Shown here: positions 8,201 through 12,990 of the stretch, in pieces | How positions within the stretch are numbered: position 1 is the first letter of the stretch | How the letters are laid out: each line of letters opens with the position of its first letter | Made by a program: the position numbers and the translations under genes | Assembly: GCA_026995955.1 (NCBI GenBank) | Contig: JALWNJ010000287.1 | Span: 1 to 12,990 of the forward strand | From: Gammaproteobacteria bacterium | GTDB taxonomy: Bacteria > Pseudomonadota > Gammaproteobacteria > J044 | Length of the DNA stretch: 12,990 bases | Direction: 5' to 3' | Notes under the pieces: generated by a model | The model's input: only the letters and a program-made list of their open reading frames with translations | Databases searched by the model: none | Told to the model about the DNA's origin: nothing

Positions 8201-8306
8201 CATCGTCTTCGGGCTCGGTTTCTCGCTGCTGGTCACACCCCTGCTGGCGCCACTGTTCTATCATCTGCTGCATGGCGCGAAACACGCCGCGCCCGCATCC
8301 TCCTGA
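5211..8306 (+). CDS. RND efflux permease subunit (AcrB/MdtB/SwrC superfamily)
   Basis: At 1031 aa this is a full-length inner-membrane RND pump that works as a trimer with the adaptor encoded at 3761-4783. TM1 is about 18-36, and porter and docking loops run about 37-335 and 550-860. TM2-TM6 lie at about 340-490 and TM7 at about 530-548. TM8-TM12 lie at about 865-1018. TM4 contains GLLVDNTIVMMENI with Asp407, aligned with AcrB Asp407, but Asn408 replaces the second Asp. TM10 carries VVVNNAIVLVEQV (929-941), with Asn-Asn where AcrB has Lys940. This VDN/NN pattern occurs in a large group of RND pumps that are neither classical AcrB nor CusA, and substrates cannot be read from sequence. The start has no clear Shine-Dalgarno and follows the SseB-like stop by 11 bases, so translation is probably coupled. 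A DUF302 gene follows by 18 bases. Confidence 0.95.
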   Translation: MSIRGAGIAGWSIQHPVGVTMIALAVMVLGLFALGRLRIDLLPHIIYPEISVRVLQPGVPARIMEDRVTRQLEEQLAITEHAIAVQSRTSEGRSAVDLSFPYGTDMDRALRDASTRLDRARRFLPQGIEPPIIYKRDPSQRPVMELVASSTQRPIADLRDWVDYRLGKWFLNLPGVAATEVGGAPRREWQVLLAPEVLAGNRLTVADVLALLQRNNADHATGRLDTPSRELGSALRGRFEQPEQLRHLPVPAGEGLSLPLASIATIAAGAEPDRLRIRLDGDRGVKLSIQKQPEANTVAVADVVRQRLAWLRRQQLIPDGVEITVVGDQSRHVRLSLRNAAWAALGGALLAMAVVWLFLGDLRRSLIIGSVIPMAILVTFVIMAASGLSLNLMTLGGLALGIGLLVDNTIVMMENIGRHQQQVGKGTPAQRALRAASEVFSPIVAATATNLAAILPFLFIGGLVGLLFRELVLTLSAAVLASLVVAVTLVPAWGARSGQGAGREALADRPLHALQRWHARLLDAVLRHPAWTLLPFLLALALALWALDHQRRNFLPATDEGRVWVNLTADPGTPLEDTDATIRRIERLLEEDPRVAHVFSTIGGFVFGRTEYRSGNRASISVELRPAADGLYHTAEWSHRLRARIRELGLAGYRVRVRPARLRGVRTGRGDDDLSIRIQGPDLDMLARLGDAVVQRLEGLPGLRNLQHSYEARQMQLAIVPIQARIAELGLDPARIADSIRAALDGVVAGDLLQDDRSVPIRVRLTRRDRSPEQLATLVVAMDENGHPITLGSVARITLQPEPAQIVRDQQQRIVEISASIAAGTDREALQRAIDQRLADLELPTGYVRYDGGSLATLRAGQRTGLWLALLALFLVFVAMAVQYESLRKPLVILLTAPFALVGVAVALRLLEVPLSMPVWLGIIILVGVVVNNAIVLVEQVQRLQASGLDQDQAIRQAARQRLRPILMTTLTTVLGMLPLALGLGEGSELLQPLALVIVFGLGFSLLVTPLLAPLFYHLLHGAKHAAPASS

Positions 8307-8324
8307 ACCCGAGAGAGGCCCGCC

Positions 8325-8813
8325 ATGACCCGAATCCTCGTCACCCTCCTGCTCCTGATCGCCAGCCTGTCCGCGCAGGCCGGCCCGAAGAAAGACACCG
8401 TATTTACACTACACACAGAGCAGCCCATAGAACGGGTCTATCCTGCCGTGTACCGGGCCCTGGAGGATGCCGGTTTCTTCGTCGTCTTCGAGGCCGACAT
8501 CGGCGCCAGCCTAGCGCGCTTTGCCCAGCGCTGGGGCAAGGACTACAACCGCAACGGCCTGAGCGCCATCCGCTCCATGGTGTTCTGCAACGGCGGGTAC
8601 GCCAACCGGGTCGGCAATGCCGACCCGCGCATGCTGGCGCTGTGTCCGCTGCGCATGACCCTGATCGAGAAGGACGGGCGAACCACCGCCCTGTTCGCAC
8701 GACCCACTGCCGTTGCCCGCAGCGGGCCGGCCCACGAGGTGCTGAAAACCGTCGAAAAGGAGGTCATCGACGCCATCCGCAAGGGGATGGCGCAGCAGGC
8801 ACCGGATTCCTGA
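8325..8813 (+). CDS. Secreted DUF302 family protein
   Basis: This 162-aa protein begins with a signal peptide (LVTLLLLIASLSAQA, cleavage after residue 19). The remainder shows the DUF302 layout: an N-terminal strand-helix (PIERVYPAVYRALEDAGFFVVFE), a core FCNGGYANRV (C88) and ADPRMLALCPLRM (C107), and a C-terminal helix rich in Glu and Lys. The two cysteines align loosely with C58 and C79 of the cytosolic paralogue at 1400-1786 (spacing 19 versus 21) and could form a disulfide in the periplasm. It is the last gene of the RND operon, 18 bases after the permease, with GAGAGG upstream of its ATG. Linkage suggests a periplasmic accessory role for the pump, for example in ligand binding, but that is inference. 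Its stop lies only 12 bases from the stop of the convergent DsrC-like gene. Confidence 0.82.
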   Translation: MTRILVTLLLLIASLSAQAGPKKDTVFTLHTEQPIERVYPAVYRALEDAGFFVVFEADIGASLARFAQRWGKDYNRNGLSAIRSMVFCNGGYANRVGNADPRMLALCPLRMTLIEKDGRTTALFARPTAVARSGPAHEVLKTVEKEVIDAIRKGMAQQAPDS

Positions 8814-8825
8814 GGGCAGACCTGA

Positions 8826-9179
8826 TCAGGCGTTGACGGCCTCGGGCGGCTCCTCGTTCTCCATGTAGGTGAAGGCCTCGCTGCCTGGCCAGGGCAGACC
8901 GGCGATGCGCCACAGCTCCAGCGGGCCGCCGAACAGCCGCCACACGCAGTGATCCTCCAGCTTGTGGTGGGCACAGGCCACCTGATTGGCCTCGATGGCC
9001 CCGTGCTCGAGCCAGCGATCGCGCACGAAGTCGATCACGGCCCAATGCTCCTCGCCCAGCGGCCCCACCCCCAGGACCCGGGCAATGCGCTCGGCCACGC
9101 TTCGATCCCATTGTCGGGGGTCGCGCAGGAAGCCGTACTCGTCGAACTCGATGTCGGGCAGTGCCTGGGAAAGCTGCAT
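8826..9179 (-). CDS. DsrC/TusE-family protein lacking both redox cysteines
   Basis: This 117-aa protein keeps the DsrC/TusE scaffold: FDEYGFLRDPRQWDRSVAERIA (12-33), GEEHWAVIDFVRDRW (42-56) and C-terminal RIAGLPWPG (91-99). DsrC carries a persulfide or trisulfide on two C-terminal cysteines, and TusE relays sulfur with one. Here the position of the first is Trp90 and that of the last is Glu101. The chain then runs 16 residues further into an acidic tail. Cys69 and Cys78, inside a His-rich stretch (CAHHKLEDHC), are not at the canonical sites. It therefore cannot act as a normal sulfur carrier. DsrC relatives without cysteines have been proposed to be regulatory. The start has a strong AAGGAGG about 8 bases upstream. 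It lies 113 bases downstream of the NapF-like gene on the same strand. Confidence 0.85.
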   Translation of the reverse strand: MQLSQALPDIEFDEYGFLRDPRQWDRSVAERIARVLGVGPLGEEHWAVIDFVRDRWLEHGAIEANQVACAHHKLEDHCVWRLFGGPLELWRIAGLPWPGSEAFTYMENEEPPEAVNA

Positions 9180-9217
9180 GATGCGCCTCCTTGGTGATCA
9201 TCGTTGTTCTGCCCTGT

Positions 9218-9246
9218 TGTGTAGCTGCTGCAAGGCGGAACTTCAA
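9218..9246 (-). promoter_or_regulatory. Possible promoter for the DsrC-like gene
   Basis: On the minus strand TTGAAG (9246-9241) and TACACA (9223-9218) are separated by 17 bases, about 40 bases before the ATG at 9179. The -10 match is poor (3 of 6), so this is tentative. The 113-base gap shows no hairpin with a T-run, so read-through from the NapF-like gene is equally possible. Confidence 0.25.
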
Positions 9247-9292
9247 GGCGCTCCGGACACCTTCAATGGGTTCGGGCAGCGGAAAAGGGGAC

Positions 9293-9901
9293 TCAGGACT
9301 CGGACGGTTGCAACGAAGCGATCCGTACCGCCGGCGGGTCCGTGATGCAGGCCGCCCGGCACAGGGCACAGCCCACACATCGCGCACCGTCGATGTGGGG
9401 CCGGGGTCCGTCCCACTGCAGGGCATCCGGAACCGGACAGACCGCGGCACAGGCGCCACATTCGGGGCCCTGCCAGGGCAGGCAGCGCTCGGTGTCGATC
9501 GTTGCCCTAGCCAGCCGCGGCGGAGATGCGGGAACTGCCGTCTCCTCGTTGCCCCCCTCCTCTTCTTGCGGCGGCGTGGGAAAGCGTAGCGCCCCCGGCT
9601 CGCAGGCCGCGACACAGGGCCAGTCATCGCAGAGATGGCAACCTCGGGTGGTCAGATCCAGGGCGGGGGTCGCCACCACCTCGGCGCCAAGGCGCGCGGG
9701 CAAGGGGAAGACGACCCCGTGCGGGCAGGCCTCGATGCAGGCACCACAGCGGGTGCAGGCCAGAAGGAACTCCACCTCGGGCACCGCCCAGGGCGGACGG
9801 ATCCAGCGGGCCGCCTTGCGCTGCACCCGGCGCTCGACATGCCGCACCACCTGCTCGCCACCCTTGCGCAATGCGCGGCGGAAAAAGGCACGACGATCCA
9901 T
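9293..9901 (-). CDS. NapF-like cytosolic ferredoxin with four [4Fe-4S] motifs
   Basis: This 202-aa protein starts MDRRAFFRRAL and contains the NapF signature IRPPWAVPEVEFLLACTRC (34-52). Four cysteine sets follow: C49/C52/C55/C59, C88/C91/C96/C100, C140/C148/C151/C155 and C175/C178/C181/C185. There is no export signal: the N-terminal arginines are not followed by a hydrophobic segment, which is as in E. coli NapF. NapF is a cytoplasmic accessory protein of periplasmic nitrate reduction that interacts with the catalytic subunit before export. The protein is about 40 residues longer than E. coli NapF, mainly through an acidic Pro/Glu-rich insert at about 108-130. ATG 9901 lies 2 bases after the stop of the NapH-like gene, implying coupling. 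The longer frame reaching 11131 is antisense-like noise over the neighbour and is not used. Its actual partner enzyme is not in the window. Confidence 0.87.
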   Translation of the reverse strand: MDRRAFFRRALRKGGEQVVRHVERRVQRKAARWIRPPWAVPEVEFLLACTRCGACIEACPHGVVFPLPARLGAEVVATPALDLTTRGCHLCDDWPCVAACEPGALRFPTPPQEEEGGNEETAVPASPPRLARATIDTERCLPWQGPECGACAAVCPVPDALQWDGPRPHIDGARCVGCALCRAACITDPPAVRIASLQPSES

Positions 9902-9903
9902 GC

Positions 9904-11484
9904 TCACATCCGCATGACCATGGGCTGCATCAGCAGCCACAGATTGAAAAGGCTCATGCCGGCGACAAAAACCAGCATGGGCAGCATCAGGCTGCGCGCG
10001 GGGCCTGCCCCCGCGATCTGGCTCATGCGGCTTTGCAGGATGCGCACCGCCAGCCAGAAGCCGAATACCAGTAGCCCGGCCTGAAGGGCGAACAGCAGAT
10101 CCTGATCCAGCAGCGGATGCAACTGGCGCTGCAGCATCTCGGCCTCGCTCATGGGCAGGGCGCCCTTGCCCAGCGGATTGAGCAGCACCGCCGAGGCCCC
10201 GCGCCCCTCGCGCACCAGATGATTGAGATTGTGCGCCAGATGATAGCTGAACGCGAGAGGCAGAACCGGGATGGCCAGCACCGAAAAGAGGCGGCGAAAC
10301 GGCAGTTTGCGACCATCCATCTGCCAGGTGACCCAGGCAACCAGCACGAAGAGCGCCATCGGTACCGCCATGCTGGCGGCCATGCCCAGGGTAAAGGTCC
10401 ACAGCAACTGGCCGGAATCGCCGATGACCTGTGCCACCTGCCTGGCCCAGTCTTCCCAGACCGGCAGCATGGTAAGGCCATGAAAGCTGGTGAGCGAAAC
10501 CAGCGCCAGAACGAACCAGGCCAGATCCCAGCGCGGACGCGCATCCAGCATCGCCTCGCTGCCGAGTGGACGGCTGCTCCAGGCCACATTGGCCTGTGGA
10601 CAGGACTGGCTGCAGGCCCCGCAGGAGGTACAGAAGGTGTTCTCGCGCAGACGCCCCATCACCAGATGGGTAGGACAGGGCTCGATGTCGGCCGTGCCGT
10701 GATAGCACTCCAGCGTGGTACACCGGGCACAGGCCTCGGGATCGATCGGGCGCAGTGCCAACGGCGACAGCTGCTGGTACAGGCCAATGGTGCGCCCCAC
10801 GGAACAGAAGTGGCGGCAAAAGGCCTTGCGCTCGAACAGGAGTTGCGAGACCAGGGTCAGCACCAGAATCACCAGGGCCAGGATCGCCGTCAGATGCGGG
10901 CTGGTGGTAATGCCCAGACCCAGCTCCAGCCAAGTGAGGCCCACGAACATCCACCACGCCGGCCACACGGTGCGCAGCCAGCGCGGCACGCGCAGATTGA
11001 GCGAGACATGTTCCGGTGCTCTCCGCCACAGGCGGCGGCGCACCAGCCAGGTGGCCAGGGCATCCCAGGGACAGATGGCACACCAGGCGGAACCGACGAA
11101 GGCCACCGACAGGATTACGCCCGTCCACCACAGCGACCAGGTGACCACGGTGGCGAAGTTCCGCTCCGGCAACGGTGTGCCAAACAGGCCGGCATAGATC
11201 ACCAGCAGAAACACCGCGACCGTCATCATCCTGAGCGCCAGCAGCACATGATGATGACGGGCCAGCCGTCTCAACCAGGTACCGATACCGGGCAAGTCGA
11301 CGAGCGTGTGGAAGCGCCCGGCACCGGCCGTGACGGATTCGGGTCGCCAGAGTACCCGGATCATGGTCAGCACCATGCCGGCCAGCACAAGTTCAACCCA
11401 ACCCACGGGCAGCCCCGGATGCGCCACATAACCCGGTGCCAGGCAGATGACCGACTGCAGGGCCTCACCCACGCCCAGCGCCAT
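9904..11484 (-). CDS. Extended NapH-like membrane polyferredoxin (526 aa)
   Basis: This inner-membrane protein has an N-terminal NapH/CcoG-like part with helices near 26-45, 85-101, 113-130, 172-190 and 197-216. It carries CAICP (C135, C138) and CRHFC (C223, C227), the paired motifs of quinol-linked NapH proteins. A ferredoxin domain follows with C252/C255/C260/C270 and C285/C288/C291/C295. NapH proteins of about 290 aa end near here. This one continues for some 210 residues with about five more helices (320-338, 360-388, 399-418, 463-481, 497-521). The extension includes H335 and a cluster H415, H418, H422 in SYHLAHNLNHL that could bind heme or metal. Likely role: quinol oxidation and electron transfer toward the periplasmic partners, by analogy. 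The spacing in C252-C270 is atypical. The start at 11484 abuts the stop of the gene before it (11486) with a single base between. Confidence 0.85.
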   Translation of the reverse strand: MALGVGEALQSVICLAPGYVAHPGLPVGWVELVLAGMVLTMIRVLWRPESVTAGAGRFHTLVDLPGIGTWLRRLARHHHVLLALRMMTVAVFLLVIYAGLFGTPLPERNFATVVTWSLWWTGVILSVAFVGSAWCAICPWDALATWLVRRRLWRRAPEHVSLNLRVPRWLRTVWPAWWMFVGLTWLELGLGITTSPHLTAILALVILVLTLVSQLLFERKAFCRHFCSVGRTIGLYQQLSPLALRPIDPEACARCTTLECYHGTADIEPCPTHLVMGRLRENTFCTSCGACSQSCPQANVAWSSRPLGSEAMLDARPRWDLAWFVLALVSLTSFHGLTMLPVWEDWARQVAQVIGDSGQLLWTFTLGMAASMAVPMALFVLVAWVTWQMDGRKLPFRRLFSVLAIPVLPLAFSYHLAHNLNHLVREGRGASAVLLNPLGKGALPMSEAEMLQRQLHPLLDQDLLFALQAGLLVFGFWLAVRILQSRMSQIAGAGPARSLMLPMLVFVAGMSLFNLWLLMQPMVMRM

Positions 11485-11485
11485 C

Positions 11486-12067
11486 TCAGGCCTCCTCGCG
11501 GGCGTGGTACTCGCTGGTCTTGAGTCGGGCCAGACGGCGCCGCTGCAACAGATTGACGGCGATCAGCAACACGATGATCACACCCAGCGTGATCCCCAGG
11601 GGCCCCATTGAAGAAGGGTTTCCGATACGCAGGGGAAAGTCGATGCGATAGGGCTCCCCCTCCGCCTCGAACTCCGCGATCACCAGGTAGTCCCCCGGCT
11701 CGCTGATGACAAAACCCTGCCGGAAGACATTGTCCACCGGCTCCTGAACGCCCAGTTCCTCGCGCGCATCGTCTGAAGCGAGCCAACTGTCGTCACGGAT
11801 CGTGAATCGCACCTTCCCCAGGAAGGGATGGTCATCACGCAGACGCTTCACATACAGGTTGATGCGCCCGGGCTTGCCGGGTTGCGGGAAGGCGGGGAAG
11901 ACCATGTAGGTGACAAAGTACTTGCCGATCTGGGTCTCCACCTGCATGCTCGGCGGGGTATTGGAGTCTTCGTTGAGGCTGTAAGAGGGACGACCGAGCA
12001 CATGATGGGCCGACGCCAGCGCCGGCAAGAGCGACAGCAGCAGCATGGCACGGATGGTTCGCCTCAT
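11486..12067 (-). CDS. Membrane-anchored periplasmic protein with predicted His-His mature N-terminus
   Basis: ATG 12067 is preferred over 12079 because GGGAGA lies 5 bases before it; the upstream ATG would sit on that ribosome-binding site. The 193-aa product has a signal peptide (LLLSLLPALASA, 9-20), so the mature chain would begin HHVLGRPSYSL. A beta-rich periplasmic domain (about 40-148, with KYFVTYMVFPAFP, KVRFTIRDDSW, DNVFRQGFVISEPGDYLVIAEFEAEG) is followed by one helix (about 157-174) and a basic cytoplasmic tail (RRRLARLK). There is no cysteine, so it is not an Fe-S protein. The fold looks like the Ig-like domains of FixH, CopC or YtkA-type proteins, but no family is firmly recognised. 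It sits between NapG-like and NapH-like genes with almost no spacing, so it is likely a structural or metal-handling part of that complex. Confidence 0.8.
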   Translation of the reverse strand: MRRTIRAMLLLSLLPALASAHHVLGRPSYSLNEDSNTPPSMQVETQIGKYFVTYMVFPAFPQPGKPGRINLYVKRLRDDHPFLGKVRFTIRDDSWLASDDAREELGVQEPVDNVFRQGFVISEPGDYLVIAEFEAEGEPYRIDFPLRIGNPSSMGPLGITLGVIIVLLIAVNLLQRRRLARLKTSEYHAREEA

Positions 12068-12085
12068 CGTCTCTCCCATGGGTAT

Positions 12086-12700
12086 TCAGATGCGATGCGG
12101 GGTCACGGTCCCCTCGCGCCGATCGACGATACGGATCGGCAGGCTGGGATGCGGGCAGACCTCGACGCACTGACCACACCCGACACAGCCATCATGCACC
12201 ACAGGGCGGTACTGATTCCACATCCTGAAGCTGATGGCCCGCTCGCCCAGCGGGCAGACACTGACGCATGCGCCGCACACGCCCTTATCCACCCAGGGAT
12301 AACAGGCCGCCCGGTCGATCTGGGCGACGCCCATGTCCACCTTCTCGCGCGGCGTCACCGTCAGGGCATTGGTGGGACAGGCTTCCATGCACTTGCCGCA
12401 AAGGATACAGCCCTTGCGCTCAGGATTGATGTAGGGCGTATTGATCTCATGCCCCCCTTCGCGCCCGTGGAACTCGATGCAGCGGGGGGGACACACCTCG
12501 CCACAGAGCCCGCAGCCGATGCAGGCATCGACGAAGGCCTGCTCGTCTTTCAGTGCACCGGGTGGACGCAGACGGCGTCCCTTGGGCTCTGCATGCACGG
12601 GTTTGGGCGCAAGCAGACGGACCACGCCATAGGGCAGGCCGGCTGCGAACAGCAGTCCCGTCCCCGTGGCCAGACCAGACAGAAAGCTGCGCCGTTTCAT
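12086..12700 (-). CDS. NapG-like Tat-exported ferredoxin (MauM/NapG family)
   Basis: This 204-aa protein begins with a twin-arginine signal, MKRRSFLSGLATGTGLLFAAGL, and a likely cleavage near VHA-EP (residue 37), so it acts in the periplasm. Four [4Fe-4S] motifs follow: C60/C63/C66/C70, C98/C101/C104/C108, C133/C142/C145/C149 and C172/C175/C178/C182. The layout is that of NapG/MauM, which accept electrons from membrane NapH and pass them to a periplasmic reductase or its cytochrome. Length is slightly below that of E. coli NapG (231 aa). The start at 12700 overlaps the stop of the NapH-like gene by ATGA (12700-12697). It is chosen over a longer frame to 12931 because only it begins with the Tat signal. 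The next gene starts 18 bases after its stop. The electron acceptor is unknown here. Confidence 0.92.
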   Translation of the reverse strand: MKRRSFLSGLATGTGLLFAAGLPYGVVRLLAPKPVHAEPKGRRLRPPGALKDEQAFVDACIGCGLCGEVCPPRCIEFHGREGGHEINTPYINPERKGCILCGKCMEACPTNALTVTPREKVDMGVAQIDRAACYPWVDKGVCGACVSVCPLGERAISFRMWNQYRPVVHDGCVGCGQCVEVCPHPSLPIRIVDRREGTVTPHRI

Positions 12701-12990
12701 GCCGCCGCCTCCTCGTGCCTTTCTTCCGCCTGATGCAGCTTGCGGTACTTGCGCCCGAGATGGCCCGGCCCCTGATTCGGCAGATCGTGGAAACGCAGGG
12801 TAAAGGTCATGGCATCGGTCGGGCAGACCGCGATGCAGGCCGAACAGTTGTTGCATTCCTGGCCGAAATCGTCCCGCATCGGATCCAGACCGAACTCGCA
12901 GATGGCATTGCACTTGGCGCAGTCGTTGCAATGTTCGACGATGCGGCGGATACGCACCGCACGCCAGCGTCCCAGCAGCGAATACAGCGC
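12697..12990 (-). CDS. NapH-like membrane ferredoxin, C-terminal part (5' end outside window)
   Basis: The frame is open from the right edge (12990) and ends in TGA at 12699-12697, giving 97 visible residues. The first few, ALYSLLGRWRAVRI, look like the loop after the last membrane helix of a NapH/MauN-type protein. Two ferredoxin motifs follow: C21/C24/C27/C31 (HCNDCAKCNAIC) and C46/C49/C52/C56 (CNNCSACIAVCP). The ending TFTLRFHDLP resembles the FGTRF end of E. coli NapH, with an extra basic tail of about 25 residues. NapH is the quinol-oxidising membrane partner of NapG, which is encoded directly downstream with an ATGA overlap. The frame contains a GTG at 12957 that is internal, not a start. 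A second, longer NapH-like protein is encoded at 9904-11484, so this operon carries two. Confidence 0.85.
   Translation of the reverse strand, partial: ALYSLLGRWRAVRIRRIVEHCNDCAKCNAICEFGLDPMRDDFGQECNNCSACIAVCPTDAMTFTLRFHDLPNQGPGHLGRKYRKLHQAEERHEEAAA

Noticed and set aside
8821..8830. CCTGATCAGG palindrome between the convergent stops
   Set aside because: Ten bases, no T-run, partly inside the DsrC-like stop region; too short to call a terminator.
9902..11131. N-terminal extension of the NapF-like gene up to 11131
   Set aside because: The extension overlaps the whole NapH-like gene out of frame. The true N-terminus at 9901 matches NapF and follows the previous stop by 2 bases.
10117..11523. 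Plus-strand open frame opposite the NapH-like gene
   Set aside because: Antisense shadow with biased composition. The opposite strand encodes clear Fe-S motifs and membrane helices.
12701..12931. N-terminal extension of the NapG-like protein
   Set aside because: It would overlap the NapH-like coding sequence and bury the twin-arginine signal inside the protein.

Overview
The window is high-GC, gene-dense DNA from a Gram-negative bacterium. Twin-arginine and Sec-type signals, an RND efflux system, an Atm1-type exporter, a SlpA/FkpB-like isomerase and NapF/G/H-type electron-transfer proteins point to a proteobacterium, most likely a gammaproteobacterium. A DsrC-family protein and many Fe-S proteins would fit a Chromatiales or Ectothiorhodospiraceae-type sulfur or anaerobic-respiration lifestyle, but that placement is inference. 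No tRNA, rRNA, CRISPR array, insertion sequence or phage gene was seen. No gene-free stretch exceeds 300 bases.

Region 1 (1-1400), protein folding. The C-terminal part of a parvulin-type prolyl isomerase is followed by an FKBP-type isomerase of the SlyD/SlpA group, both on the plus strand. A strong hairpin lies between them. A 58-aa protein with a CxxC motif runs convergently on the minus strand, and a perfect A-run/T-run palindrome forms a bidirectional terminator.

Region 2 (1400-8813), export and envelope stress. On the minus strand an Atm1/ABCB7-type ABC exporter is followed by a cytosolic DUF302 protein. Divergently, a plus-strand operon encodes a periplasmic RND adaptor, an SseB-like cytosolic protein (ATGA overlap with the adaptor), a 1031-aa RND permease and a secreted DUF302 protein. 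A DUF302 gene therefore ends each of the two divergent transporter units. No TolC-type outer-membrane factor is in view.

Region 3 (8826-12990), electron transfer. A tightly packed minus-strand operon enters from the right edge. It encodes the C-terminus of a NapH-like membrane ferredoxin, a Tat-exported NapG-like ferredoxin, a membrane-anchored periplasmic protein whose mature N-terminus is predicted to be His-His, a 526-aa NapH-like polyferredoxin with an extra C-terminal membrane domain, and a NapF-like ferredoxin. A DsrC-family protein lacking both redox cysteines follows. Together these look like a quinol-to-periplasm electron conduit with about twelve [4Fe-4S] sites visible. The terminal reductase is not in the window and could lie beyond the right edge. 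This module, its unusual middle genes and the cysteine-less DsrC protein are the most interesting part of the window.
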